From assembly GCA_010405405.1 (NCBI GenBank), contig MU004235.1, forward strand, positions 262,538-326,537: DNA of 64,000 nt, in the 5' to 3' direction. The notes under the pieces were generated by a model. It was not told the origin of the DNA. It saw nothing but the letters and a program-made list of their open reading frames with translations, and did no database searches. This stretch comes from Microthyrium microscopicum (taxonomy: Eukaryota; Ascomycota; Dothideomycetes; Microthyriales; Microthyriaceae). Position numbers and translations under genes: made by a program. Position 1 is the stretch's first letter, and every line of letters starts with the position of its first letter. Positions 23,844 to 34,924 of this stretch are shown in pieces.

Positions 23844-26396
23844 GCTTTCGACCAAGGAATTTGACAGGTCATCTCTTCGATCTTTCAACGAGCATTTACA
23901 GCGAGCCTGCGTGTTTTTCCCAGCAAAAACCGATTGAAGGTTCCTATCGGCGATATCGTCGCTCTCACGCTCTTACTTTGGATCGATGCCCTTGTCCTTT
24001 CACATTCCTACCGACTTTCCATTTCTACCACACACAACGTTAAAAAGCACAACATAACATCAAACATACTCCCTTCCACCTGCACAAAACTGGCTTTTGT
24101 GCATCGATGGCTCGGGTTTTAATCATGCATATTTTTCCTTTCTGCATAAATATCCACGGGTTATTCGGAATGGCGAAACTGGTTTTGGTCTTTTCTCTCT
24201 AACGACCTCAGCATTATACCCTTTTCCAAATGTCAACCTTGCATCACTGGCGTTATACTCACCTCAAGTCGATCTTTACATCTTGGTTCTTCACATGTGG
24301 AACAAACCGGTTATTCTCTGCACTTGTGCAGACTTTGGCTGAAAAGTATTTATTATTCTGGTGCGGGTTTGAATGGTGTTTGAAAATTGGGTTTCTGGAT
24401 GGTTCTTGTTAGCCTTTTTAGTTACCACCAAAAATAGTTAGTTGTTGTTTCAATTGAAATGATTACATGTAAATCTTGTTGTTGTGCTTCTCATCCTTGG
24501 TGTTATGCTTCTCGTCCTTGATGTTTAATGCTCCACTCACCGCTTCGCAGATGTACTGAAACAAAAGGGCAAAATCATTTTCATATAATGTAGCCTGGCT
24601 GACATTGTGCCATAGCAGTTGACATTGATCCACTAGAGATTTGCTCAGGTAGTCTAACAAAACTTACTCGCAGCATTGACTCTTGGTGGTGGTCTGCTAT
24701 GAGATGAAGTTGAGATAGCCTCCGTGCCCTCAGCCTCGTGCCGACCACGAGTTTAGCCCTGGGGACCCACGTTTTGACGATACCCGAAGATAATATCCCG
24801 ATGACACCTGCCGAGTTCGGAAGATCCATAGTAACATCGCATCTAACAACACACAAAGCCAAGATCATAGCAGCTTCCATTGCGGATATCTGCCCTCATT
24901 GCGGATCCGGTTATCGCGTAATCTGAGCAACATCGACAGCGCAAAGTACTTGCTCCTGCAATATCATCGCCGCAATAAGCATTCGACCAGTAAGGATTCA
25001 CGCCATGCGGCTTCAGATGGCACTTGAGTCTGGCCAGCGCCACAGATAGATCAAGTTATGTTTGATAAGTGGTTTCTTGATGTCGGGGCCGATGAGGCTC
25101 ATGGCTTAACTACGGGACGCACACTAGATGCACCGTTACATTGGGCTATCGGAAGCAAGGGGAATTATACCAGAAAGTGCCGAACCGCCGAGATGGGCTT
25201 TTGCACACACCACACATAAGTTCGCGGGAAAGGGCTAGGCCAGGGTCGTCCATGGTATTTTGAAGCTGACGCAAAGTCGTGAGATGTCGTCGGATGTTGC
25301 TTCCATCGGCTAATTAACATCGGAAGCTGGATCCGACGACTGAAACAACGCTCCATAGCGGCGGAACGTTCCGCATCATCGAATCCTAGGTACGACACCA
25401 AATCCAAGAAGATGAAGTCTGGGGAAGGCTAGCGTATCCTTTCTAGGTGCTTTGCATCAGGTCAATGGTCTATCCACTACATCTCTTGCGAGAACTTCAG
25501 CACCCATTATTGCGGACCGCTCATCTTGCCCTGACAGAACATTCGGAACTGTTAACTACCCACACGAGTGCTGATGGTGGATTTGATACCTGCTGGTGCT
25601 GATAGCGTTACAATTCGATATTGGAAGCCTCCGGATCAGTCACTCGGATATGAACCAGGGAGCTTTAGCAAGGATTCAACGTCTTGCATCATGATAGTTG
25701 CACCTATTCCATGGTCATGGTGCGAATACCCTGTCAGGATAACTCATCTTCAACTCAGAGCACCATCTCAAAGTACGATTGAGGGACATCGCTTGTGGCT
25801 GTCGTAAACAGGCAGCTTATGCCGCCAAAGGGCAGTAATCAGCAAACTGAAGTGCGCGTGAGCGAAAGAATATAAGTGTTTTGACGTCATGACTTTTTGG
25901 CGATGCATTGGTCGCGAAGTGGTCCAATGACGGGCATTATGGCATAAGTTCATTGTTCCGGGGTAGCTTTTTGCTTTTTCGAGTTTTCAACGCCTTCGTG
26001 AGTTTGATGGCTACGAGGTATACTTTCAAGAACCGGGTTGAGCCAGATTTGCTACCGCACTCGCGTAAATTGCGCTTGTGTGACAGATGGGGCGTTCTGG
26101 GATATCGAGTCCGCTTTCTGTATCGTAAGTTGCAAATTAAACCAGTAGGATGTTGAATTTGAGAGTGGAAGCTAGCCAGCTCACAAGCTCAAAGGTGCAG
26201 CGAGCACCGCGTCTTCGCCCAGGAATCGATCCACCACGAACCGCCATGTCGGATTATACGACTTCCATCACAGTGTTCCAAGTATTTCGGACACTATCCG
26301 ATAATGTGAACTTTGATACTCAGAAGTCAGACCGCCTTCCAGGACTAACCATTTCAGTGGTCAAAGCTTGACTCGATGTTTTGGATGAGTAAACGC
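23844..26396. other. Gene-free 2.5-kb region
   Basis: No supported gene was found. The first 600 bases are probably 3' UTR of the upstream gene. The rest has only short frames on both strands, without splice-consistent extension. A 21-bp tandem pair lies at 24,482-24,523 and is listed separately. Confidence 0.5.
24482..24523. repeat. Tandem duplication, 2 x 21 bp
   Basis: Two adjacent 21-bp copies, 'ttgtgcttctcatccttggtg' without its last base and a copy differing at three transition sites, lie in otherwise unremarkable non-coding DNA. Confidence 0.6.
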
Positions 26397-26545
26397 TGAC
26401 GGAGCAGGAACGCCCCTAGGGGCGTTTCACCCCTCTAGGGAGGGTATTTTAGGGGCCCGCAGTAGCTGTTCTTCATGTCTTTAGCAACATCTTTTATAAC
26501 AGCAATAAACCATCTAATCCTCTGCCACTACGAACACGAAGAACA
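26397..26545. repeat. Left terminal repeat of the TRIM-like element
   Basis: This is 149 bp, TG to CA, identical to 27226-27374. It contains a perfect 18-bp palindrome, AACGCCCCTAGGGGCGTT, near its left end, a nearby imperfect inverted repeat (CCCTCTAGGGAGGG), and a TATA-like 'TTTTATAA' in its right half. Confidence 0.85.
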
Positions 26546-27181
26546 ATCTGGGGGCTGAACCACGGAGTGGTACGATTCGAAGATGCTTATCTTAACATCC
26601 TTATGTTTCTCAAAGCTCCTCACCGTCTTGTCGATGACGACGACCAATCCTCTCCTTTGAACGTTACCTTTCATCAACAACAATCATCAGAAACATATCG
26701 TTGACCATCGAAAGCCATGTCGTTGAAGCCACGGCCAACAGATCTCGCTGTTTGACGACCAAATCGATCCTTCTTTCGTCCTTTTTGAGCCATTTTACCA
26801 TTTTTGAGAACGGCTAGACAATCATTGCCCCGAGCCAACCTTCCCAACGAGTCCCGGCCCCACCACCGAAATCACATACAAAGAGCGGAACGAACCGGGC
26901 ATCAGGCCCATAACCAGCGGTTTTTTGATGAGAAGAATTGAGATGTTATTGAACTGACGGGTGACCCTGAGTTGTGGCACGCCGGGTAGTCAATTGAACA
27001 AGATATGAAGTGAATTGGAACTAGCTGGGAATCCCCGGGAAGAACGATCTAGTCCTCGGCATTGATATAGAAAGGGGTATGTGAGAGAACCGGCAGATTC
27101 AGTGGATTTGGTCAACGAAGAAAGAAGCAAAATGAATGCGTTTGAAGGCACGGTGAACAAGAGATCTCAACACCAAAATTG

Positions 27182-27207
27182 AAGCTTGAGATACCTATCT
27201 CAAGCTT
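27182..27207. repeat. Hairpin-forming inverted repeat at the 3' end of the TRIM interior
   Basis: AAGCTTGAGATA and its exact reverse complement TATCTCAAGCTT are separated by only 2 bases. They lie 18 bp before the right terminal repeat. The position is where a polypurine tract would be expected. Confidence 0.7.
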
Positions 27208-27225
27208 GCTCGTTGTTAGGATGGT

Positions 27226-27374
27226 TGACGGAGCAGGAACGCCCCTAGGGGCGTTTCACCCCTCTAGGGAGGGTATTTTAGGGGCCCGCAGTAGCTGTTC
27301 TTCATGTCTTTAGCAACATCTTTTATAACAGCAATAAACCATCTAATCCTCTGCCACTACGAACACGAAGAACA
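27226..27374. repeat. Right terminal repeat of the TRIM-like element
   Basis: This copy is identical to the left terminal repeat. It is followed at once by ACGC, the same four bases that precede the left copy. Confidence 0.85.
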
Positions 27375-27758
27375 ACGCCACGGAAGGCAGTACCTTGTAG
27401 ATCGTACTGCTTGGGGCTCCCTGAATCCACAGTCCCCGCAAACCCCAACATCTTACCTCTTAGCGGCGCATGTTCTGGCAGACTTGACCCCAATCTCCTC
27501 TTTCATCCTTGATCGTGTGCACGTGTGGTGCATATTTCATTCGCCTCTTACTGGACCTTGTATTCAATTGGCCAGAGGCATGTCGTGGCGCCGCTCGAGG
27601 GTTATGCTGCGTTGCAGAGCACTACTGATGTCACCGCAAGAATAAATACTGGGGTGAGCCTCCAATTACTCGGAATTCACATCTGAAAGCTGGCATTTCT
27701 CACCTTCTATTGACTTTGACTATCATACATATACATTGAATAGTCGAATACAACAGCT
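27375..27758 (+). promoter_or_regulatory. Promoter region of the sugar transporter, shortened by an element insertion
   Basis: Only 384 bp separate the right end of the TRIM-like element from the transporter ATG. A 'tatcatacatatacattg' string about 35 bp before the ATG is a weak TATA candidate. The element's terminal repeat may supply or displace upstream regulatory sites; this is inference. Confidence 0.4.
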
Positions 27759-29600
27759 ATGCCACTTGCGTTGAAAAAGCCCGAGGGCGAGCCAGGAGCA
27801 GCATGGCCTGCTATTATGGTCGGAGTGTTTGTTGCATTCGGTGGTGTTCTTTATGGGTTAGCAACATGAACAACTCTTGAACAGAAATTGAAGCTGACAA
27901 TGAGACAGATACGACACAGGAACCATTAGCGGAATATCCGCAATGGACTTTTGGCTCCACAGCTTCGCCGACAAATCCAACAACTATATGCTCACATCTT
28001 CGCAAAACTCCCTGATTGTCTCCATTCTCTCGGCTGGTACTTTCTTCGGTGCCTTGTCTGCTGCGCCATTGGCAGATCGCGTAGGTCGTCGCATTGGTCT
28101 TATGTTATCCACTGGCATCGTTTTCAACTTTGGCGTTATTCTTCAAGTCGCTTCGACTAGCCGACCATTGTTTATTGCTGGACGATTCTTTGCAGGTCTT
28201 GGTGTAGGTTTGGTTTCTGCACAAAGTAAGTTCTCCCAGGGAAGTATATATGGATTCGAGTACTAACAACTCGTAGTCCCCATGTACCAATCAGAGACTT
28301 CTCCAAAATGGATTCGCGGAACAGTTGTAGGATGCTACCAGCTAGCAATCACCATCGGTCTCTTCCTCGCAGCCATTGTCAACAATTCCACCAAGGACCG
28401 ACAAGATAGTGGCTCGTACAGAATTCCAGTTGCCATTCAATTCCTCTGGTCCATCATTCTGGTCACAGGTCTAATCTTCTTGCCTGAGACGCCTCGATTC
28501 CTCATCAAGAAAGACAAGCGACAAAAGGCCGTTCATTCTCTCAGTAGACTCCGTCGTCTTCCTGAAGATCATCCTGCTCTTGAAACCGAAATTGCCGAGA
28601 TCGAGGCAAATCACAGATATGAGATGTCTTTGGCTTCAAGTGCCTCATACGCCGACTGCTTCCGTGGGACTATTGGAAAGCGAACACTTACTGGATGTGC
28701 TCTCCAGGCTCTCCAGCAACTTACAGGGTATGTCTAGAGAATTAACTGTCAATTTTGCTCAGAATGCTAATGAGGAATATAGTGTCAACTTCATCTTCTA
28801 CTATGGAACACAATATTTCAAGAACGCAGGCTTCCAAGATCCATTCATCATCCAAGTGATCACCAATTGCGTCAACGTCGCCTCCACATTCCCTGGTCTC
28901 TACGCAGTCGAAAAGGCTGGCCGTCGTAATCTTCTCCTCTTCGGTGCAATTGGCATGGTAAGTCATACAACTTGCTCCTACGAATATTGTTATAGAAAAC
29001 ATATGCTAACATACCTCACAGTGCGTCTGCCAATTTATCGTAGCCTCCGTCGGCGTCTCCACCCCCGAAACTTCTCTTCCCGCCCAACGCACCGCCATCG
29101 CCTTCGTCTGCATCTACATCTTCTTCTTCGCCTGCTCCTGGGGTCCCGTCGCCTGGGTCGTCACCGGCGAACTCTACCCCCTCAAAGTCCGCGCCAAGTG
29201 TCTCTCCATGACCACCGCATCCAACTGGCTACTCAACTGGGCCATCGCCTACGCCACACCCTACATGGTCGATCCCGACCACGCAAATCTGAAGAGTAAA
29301 GTATTCTTCGTATGGGGCAGTTTCTGCTTCGTCTGCATCGCCTTTGTCTACTTCATGATCTACGAGACCAAAGGTCTATCGCTCGAAGAAGTCGATGAGT
29401 TGTACGGTATGGTGTCACAAGCTCGCAACTCCAAGAAATTTATCCCCGCTGTGCGCTTCTCGGAGGTGGAGAAGGATGGGTATGATGGGCGGAAAATGTC
29501 GTTGGCGGAGATTGCGCAGGGACAGACGAGGAGACGGAGTAGTGTGGCGCCTGGTGGTTTGGCGCATGCCGAGAAGGGTCAGGCGGAGAAGCTTGGTTGA
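27759..29600 (+). CDS. MFS monosaccharide (hexose) transporter
   Basis: Exons 27759-27856, 27909-28225, 28277-28727, 28783-28957 and 29022-29600 give 539 residues. All phases agree. The protein is a 12-span major facilitator of the sugar porter family. It carries 'FGGVLYGYDTGTISG' in TM1, 'DRVGRR' in loop 2-3, 'PETPRFLIKK' after TM6, 'QQLTGVNFIFYYG' in TM7, 'KAGRR' in loop 8-9 and 'YETKGLSLEEVDELY' at the end of TM12. The transporter would sit in the plasma membrane and move glucose or a related hexose with protons or by facilitation. The C-terminal tail is about 70 residues and basic. It stands downstream of a mobile element that may affect its expression. Confidence 0.93.
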
Positions 29601-31102
29601 AGACGCTACGCTGCGTTGTAGATGTTGGATGGGTGGAGTTCGATTTATGCAAAGTTGCCGTTTAGACTTTGTTGCTTGTTAGAGTACCATTTTAGTTGTT
29701 GCGGTTTCGATATCCCCGTGTGTATCACTGTCTTTGATGTGTTAATGTCCTATATATGGAAAATGTAATGAATCATGATTGAGAAATGCATTGTGGGTGA
29801 TGATGATACTATTTTGTTCCTCCTGAATGATTCAATGTATGTTATCATTCGGTAGACGACCTGTACGAGTACAATACTCATATCCGATATCTAAGAGTAC
29901 ATATTTAGTGGTCAACAGATGCAGCAGCGCTTCAGAGACCGGCATCAAGCCAATTGTCCAACGCGCCACCATCCCACCACTAACAACAACCCGCCAGCTT
30001 CTAACCTAAACATCACCTACCCACGTACGACCAGGACTGCCTTCCAGGCAAAAATGCATGGGGACGGATGCCCGTCAGATCCCGAGACGCATTATGGTGT
30101 GGAGGAAGATTGGTATGTGGATGGATTGCATTAGACTTTATAGCATACACACCTGATTGAAGTGAAAGTCGTGGTGAAAGCAACATACACTTGTTACTGT
30201 ACGCCAGTGACTGTATGCTGAAGTACTGAAGGCAACTGCTGTGCCTTTGACTCAACTTGACTTATCTCTGAGGCTCCAAGCTCAGCGCACTGGCTCACAA
30301 TGGTCAAAGTTTTATGTTCACTGCCACTTGTCTCTTTTGCCTGCCGCACAGAATTGAAGCTCACGCTGAGCATCTGAGCAGCCAGTGATGGCTGAATGCA
30401 ACAGTATCGTTGAAGTCAGCCTACAATCACTGCACCACCTTCACTCCAAGACGTTTCGCGTTGGTATAAAGCCTATTGGATCCTATCCCAAACCTCTTCT
30501 TCTTCATCCATCCTAATATTACACTGGTGTAGTCATGGTACGATGGGTGGATTAGGGCAGCGAAATGCCGCAGTTTGCCAAGAAGGCGACGTGGGATGCC
30601 ACATCCCCACCCAAAGAACACGGTGGAGAGAATTGGCAACGTCGACAGTCAGTTGGGTTGGTTGCCAGTGGAAGGGGGTGAGGGCGGATTGGAGCATTGG
30701 CTTGATGCCGATGTCTGAGCCGCTTGAACTTCTTCCTGTCTGATTGTTCTATTATTTGATGTTGTAGACATGGAGTGCGATATGACGCGCGACTTGCTGC
30801 TTGGAATGCTTCTGACTGGTCAAATTGTCCTACCGAGTTATCAATTGTGCTATATTTCAGTTGTTACGGTTTCTACATCGACGTGTGTACCACTCACTGT
30901 CCTTGATGTATCGATGTTCTATAGGGGAAAGCATACTGATCACATTCCCAAATGAGAAATGCACATTGGATTATTGTGATGAATTAGGTACATGAACCTA
31001 CAGTAACTTCTTCGCTGACTCTGACAAATTGTCTCAACACAGGTGTAGTATTGATACATGCATAGATCTGGTGTGCTTTTGACTGTTAACTCTGGCGAAA
31101 CA
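29601..31102. other. Intergenic with a decayed copy of the transporter 3' flank
   Basis: The stretch holds the transporter 3' UTR and, about 1.15 kb farther on, a diverged copy of part of it (29,694-29,805 resembles 30,859-30,985 at roughly 70% by eye). No gene is supported. Confidence 0.5.
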
Positions 31103-32374
31103 CTATCCCCTCCGAGTTCGATGCTGTCTGATATGATCCACATAATCAGCTTTGTAGTTAACAAATCGTTGGAACTCCTCCCTGGTAATCGCGGGCTCTG
31201 AGTAGCTCAGCTCAAACCGTCCGATCTCGTCGCAGCGAGACTTGAGGCGTTCAAGTCGAGCCCACGGGTATTCGAACGAGCGATATTTTCCTATATAGCG
31301 GAAACCGTCCCAATCATTGACCTTCTCTTCCCGCGCGAGCCAATGACCTTTGCACAGACATACTTTGATATGCTTCAGATTCATGCCTGGAGACTCACTT
31401 TGCGTCAATCTGTATGTCCAATCTTCAAAATCCTGGTCTACTGCGAACAAGGCGCAAACAAAGCTGATAACTAACGTATGTACTGTAGGCACTAGTAGCG
31501 GTACCTCAACTGGTTCAGCTCTGAGGAAATCCTCCAGCCATGCCCCGTGAAGATGTAACTCCTGGAGTTGCGGAAGGATTGGACTCATTCTGGAGTCACC
31601 TCTGACATAATTCGCAAACAGTCCTCCCCAAGAATGGAGTGAGAGTATTCGCAGGCTTGAAGGTATTGATGAGGATAGTTCGATGACCTCACTCAAATTT
31701 CTGACGGCGTGATCGGAGATGTATAAGACCTCCAGTCTTTCCGGAGTTTCGACCAGTGTTTTCATAACGTTCAGAGGAAGAGCTGACACGGGATGATTAT
31801 TCTCTGTCGCGAAGATTACTTCTTGGCAGATAGCAAGGTGACAAAGCTTGGGAAGAAATGACACCAGAGAAAGGAGCAGCTTCGCAATGCTATGTTCTGG
31901 GGTGGGTCGGATTAAGATGTCAAGTTTTAGATGGCGCACTTGACTCAGACAAGTTCTAAAATAGTCTTCAACGAACTTCATACAACCAGGACTGCCTTCA
32001 ACTTCTCGGTAGCAGTGAATTGGTAGAGTAAGAGTCTTGCAGTATTTCCATGCATCATCTGGCGAGAGTCTGAGCCAGTAAGCTAGAGCATGAGGTTGTT
32101 GTTTGATGTGCAGATGTCGAAATAAGAAGCGTCTTGACACCTGCCAAACACGATAGCAGACCTTTGAGAGTACTTGGGCTCGGATGGGTCTGTATTGGAA
32201 AGGGCGCAGATCGTCCATAAAGTCATCCTCATGATACTTCGCGAAATGGGAATATTCGTCGCCAGCACAGGTGAACCAGCAGATTCGCTCCAGGGTCTCA
32301 TTCGGAAGTCTCAGTAGATCCGAATTTTGTTGCTTGCGTGCTGGAGGAGAGCTTATCGGCTGAAAAGAGCGCAT
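31103..32374 (-). CDS. F-box protein with LRR-like C-terminal region
   Basis: This single exon of 423 residues starts at ATG 32374. Residues about 20-60 hold an F-box-like segment ('LLRLPNETLERICWF'), which would bind Skp1 in an SCF ubiquitin ligase. The remainder has spaced Leu motifs ('VRHLKLDILI', 'LPKLCHLAIC', 'PERLEVLYIS', 'SLRILSLHSW', 'LPQLQELHLHG') resembling irregular leucine-rich repeats of fungal F-box proteins, which recruit substrates. The target is unknown. These genes are numerous and fast-evolving in filamentous fungi, and the orthologue cannot be named. Confidence 0.75.
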   Translation of the reverse strand: MRSFQPISSPPARKQQNSDLLRLPNETLERICWFTCAGDEYSHFAKYHEDDFMDDLRPFQYRPIRAQVLSKVCYRVWQVSRRFLFRHLHIKQQPHALAYWLRLSPDDAWKYCKTLTLPIHCYREVEGSPGCMKFVEDYFRTCLSQVRHLKLDILIRPTPEHSIAKLLLSLVSFLPKLCHLAICQEVIFATENNHPVSALPLNVMKTLVETPERLEVLYISDHAVRNLSEVIELSSSIPSSLRILSLHSWGGLFANYVRGDSRMSPILPQLQELHLHGAWLEDFLRAEPVEVPLLVPTVHTLVISFVCALFAVDQDFEDWTYRLTQSESPGMNLKHIKVCLCKGHWLAREEKVNDWDGFRYIGKYRSFEYPWARLERLKSRCDEIGRFELSYSEPAITREEFQRFVNYKADYVDHIRQHRTRRG

Positions 32375-32881
32375 GGTGGTGGTGGTGTAAAAATGACTCG
32401 TCGATTGCTTGAGAGATTGAAGAGTGCTCGTGAGTGTGAGGAGTAGAAGGATTTGATGTCAGTCTGGTATTCGTTATGTGTACTGGCTTCAGGAGGAGAC
32501 AGCATGAAGGAAGGTACGATTCAGCTGTGGTACGAATCAGCTGTGGTACGTAAGACATAGTGGTCACCAACCGATGGACAAAATAACTAGCGTTCTCCCA
32601 TCAGCGTCGATGGCTTCATGGCAAATAAAGCACTCGATAGCGGATCGTCTTGTATGGCAGCCATCGCACTCGTTGGGAGCGCGCCGTTTATTTTGTCAAC
32701 CCCTTGACCAATCAAGCCACTACCATCGCTCCTTCTGTGTTGTGTAATTACGCCTTCCAATTATGAGTACGCCAGAATTTCCAAGTTCATTCTATACGTG
32801 CTGGAGGGAATATGGTCCTAACAGTATGTCCTGGAGGTTGAGTAGTATAAAACGAAAGAGAATATTTATCATTACGCCGAT
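32375..32881. other. Intergenic between F-box gene promoter and NOP2 3' end
   Basis: No gene is visible. It contains the upstream region of the minus-strand F-box gene and the 3' flank of NOP2, with a 15-bp direct repeat 'tcagctgtggtacg' near 32,520-32,550. Confidence 0.5.
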
Positions 32882-34924
32882 TTACTCCTCCGCCTGAGTC
32901 TTGCTCTTCATCCTCGCCTTCGCCTTGCTAGCATTAAAATCAACAAGTCTTGGATCCTTACCTTTTCGTCTTGCTGCCTTCTTCTTCGCCAACAGAATCA
33001 ACTTCTCGTCCTCGCTGTCATCCCACCCACCAAACTCGTCATCCGACTTCTCATCATCCGCAATAGGCGTGCGATCCACAACCTCTTCCTCTACTGTTGT
33101 CCCATTCTCCATCTTTGCCTTGTCACCGTTGACAATAGGCCCAGCCTTCGTGGGTCCAATCTTCTTGAACTTGGCGACAAAGAAACCATCCATGTTGTAA
33201 GCATGCGGGTAGTATCTTCGGGTCTCCTTCATGCTGGGGTGGAATATCTTGCCCATGTGGCGCGTGAAACCCTCTTTGCCAAAAACCAGGCCGGTCGACA
33301 CTAGTTTGACGTTGGGTCGTTTAGTGAGTGCGTATTCGACGACCATTTCGTTCTCTTCGACCGTGACACTACATGTTGAGTATACAATGTATCCGCCCGT
33401 CTTGCTCGCGTGGTCGACAGAGTCAATAGCAGCGAGGAGCAACTTCTTCTGCGTGAATGGCATCTTCATGAAATCCTTTTCCGTCTTGTTCGTCTTGACA
33501 CTAGGATCCTTAGAGATAACACCAGTGCCGGAGCAAGGCGCATCAATGAGCACGCGGTCAAAGCCACCCATCACGCGGGGAAATTCAGTGGCATCGTAAT
33601 TGCAGACGATGGTGTTTTTGACGCCTAGGCGATGAATGTTGCCGATAAGACCTTTGGAACGAGTTTTGCTGGCATCATTGGCGAAGATGACGCCAGTGTT
33701 GCGCATTAAAGCGGCGATGTGTGTTGTTTTACCACCAGGAGCGGCGGCCATATCGAGAACGCGTTCATTTTCCTGCGGTGCGAGGGCCATGACGGGGAGG
33801 AAGGAAGAGGCCGCTTGTAGAATGTATTGACCAGCAAGGTATTCGGGTGTTGCACCAAGCGGTACTGTGGTTTCGAAGATCTGAAGGCCAACTTTGGACC
33901 ACTTTCCAACTGGCTCGAGGTTCACGCCTCGATTGATGAGCGATTGGGCAAGTTCGCGGCGATGGGTGCGGAGGGTGTTTGTTCTGAGGACGATGGGGCG
34001 AGGAGTTTCGTTGGCTTCGAAAAATGAAAAGGCCTCTCGTGGTGGGAATAGACTGTAGAGTTTTTCGGCTAAGAACTCAGAGTATCCGTAATAAGAACAT
34101 ATGTCCTTGATCAGCTGCTGGGTGTATTCAGATCTCGATCTGCCCTTTTCGCCCAACTGTGAAAAACTTTCGAGGACACGAATAGTCTCGTTGATTCGTT
34201 CGCGTAAGAGTCGGAGATCCGGCGCGAGATGTTGTGGAGCTGGCTCATCGTCGTCAATAATCTTCTCAGGATCACCAAGAATGTTGGTTTGCATGTTTGT
34301 CTCTTGCAGTTCAGCATCGCCTGCCTCTTCGTCTTCGGCAATCTGCTTATCTAGTCGCTTCGACAATCCCTCGATATTGGCCGCTGTAAGTTTATCAAGT
34401 GCTTCGTCATCGTCTTCATCTTCAGACCACATCCCTTGCTGTTTGACCTCCTCATCAGAGTCAAAGTTTGACCCAGATTCTGCAAGCTCATCATCAAGCA
34501 ATTCGTCCTCGCTAGCACTACCAAGCGCATCGAGTCCAGAGACTTGTACGCCATCCAATTCATCTTCCATGATATCTGGATCATCGATACCGTCCCCAGA
34601 CAGATCTCCATCGCTATCAGCATCCTCCCACTCGTCTTCCTTCGGGACAGGGACCTTCTTCGACTTGGGTTTGGGTTTCGAGGCAATCGGTTGCGCCTTT
34701 GCTTTCTTCAGGATGCCTTTTGCTTTTCCGTTTGGTGCGCTGCCATTGACAGGCTTCTTCCCATTGCTCTTGGCTGCGAAACTTTGCTTGTCGACCTTGC
34801 GCCTCTTGTCAAATTCGTCGGAATCCGGTGCGGCCTTGCGTTTTCTAGTAACGAGAGATTCATTAAGCGGTTCAGGAACGCCCTGCTTCTGCAGACGACG
34901 ACTAAGTGGTTTCTTTTTTGCCAT
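32882..34924 (-). CDS. NOP2: 25S rRNA (cytosine-C5) methyltransferase, nucleolar protein Nop2
   Basis: This is a single exon of 680 residues from ATG 34924 (MAKKKPLSRR). Nop2 methylates a cytosine of 25S rRNA and is needed for 60S ribosome assembly in the nucleolus. The N-terminal third is charged, with basic nuclear signals followed by long Asp/Glu runs. The RsmB/NOL1/NOP2 catalytic domain follows. It has the SAM-binding 'LDMAAAPGGKTTH' at about residue 390, the 'DAPCSGTG' catalytic Cys at about 460 and the 'YSTCSVTVEENE' Cys at about 517. The tail is basic ('KKKAARRKGKD'). It is divergently transcribed from GET5 across a 256-bp shared promoter. Confidence 0.95.
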   Translation of the reverse strand: MAKKKPLSRRLQKQGVPEPLNESLVTRKRKAAPDSDEFDKRRKVDKQSFAAKSNGKKPVNGSAPNGKAKGILKKAKAQPIASKPKPKSKKVPVPKEDEWEDADSDGDLSGDGIDDPDIMEDELDGVQVSGLDALGSASEDELLDDELAESGSNFDSDEEVKQQGMWSEDEDDDEALDKLTAANIEGLSKRLDKQIAEDEEAGDAELQETNMQTNILGDPEKIIDDDEPAPQHLAPDLRLLRERINETIRVLESFSQLGEKGRSRSEYTQQLIKDICSYYGYSEFLAEKLYSLFPPREAFSFFEANETPRPIVLRTNTLRTHRRELAQSLINRGVNLEPVGKWSKVGLQIFETTVPLGATPEYLAGQYILQAASSFLPVMALAPQENERVLDMAAAPGGKTTHIAALMRNTGVIFANDASKTRSKGLIGNIHRLGVKNTIVCNYDATEFPRVMGGFDRVLIDAPCSGTGVISKDPSVKTNKTEKDFMKMPFTQKKLLLAAIDSVDHASKTGGYIVYSTCSVTVEENEMVVEYALTKRPNVKLVSTGLVFGKEGFTRHMGKIFHPSMKETRRYYPHAYNMDGFFVAKFKKIGPTKAGPIVNGDKAKMENGTTVEEEVVDRTPIADDEKSDDEFGGWDDSEDEKLILLAKKKAARRKGKDPRLVDFNASKAKARMKSKTQAEE

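Larger units (their letters stand above)
26397..27374. mobile_element. TRIM-like miniature LTR retroelement, structurally whole
   Basis: Two direct repeats of 149 bp (26397-26545 and 27226-27374) begin with TG, end with CA and are identical base for base. They enclose a 680-bp interior. A 4-bp duplication, ACGC, flanks the element at 26393-26396 and 27375-27378. Just inside the left repeat, 26549 begins a 'TGGGGGCTGAACC' string placed like a primer-binding site. No clear polypurine tract precedes the right repeat. No gag, pol or env coding is visible, so the element is non-autonomous. Identical terminal repeats indicate a recent insertion, and the sequence lacks the RIP pattern seen at the left end of the window. 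It lies 384 bp upstream of a sugar transporter start. Confidence 0.8.

Noticed and set aside
26150-26300. tRNA-like B-box string on the minus strand near 26,225
   Set aside because: No A-box at the right distance, no acceptor-stem pairing and no cloverleaf could be drawn.
26397-27374. Interpretation of the two 150-bp repeats as a CRISPR-like or simple segmental duplication
   Set aside because: There are only two copies, TG/CA ends and flanking ACGC duplications fit an LTR-type insertion much better, and the host is eukaryotic.
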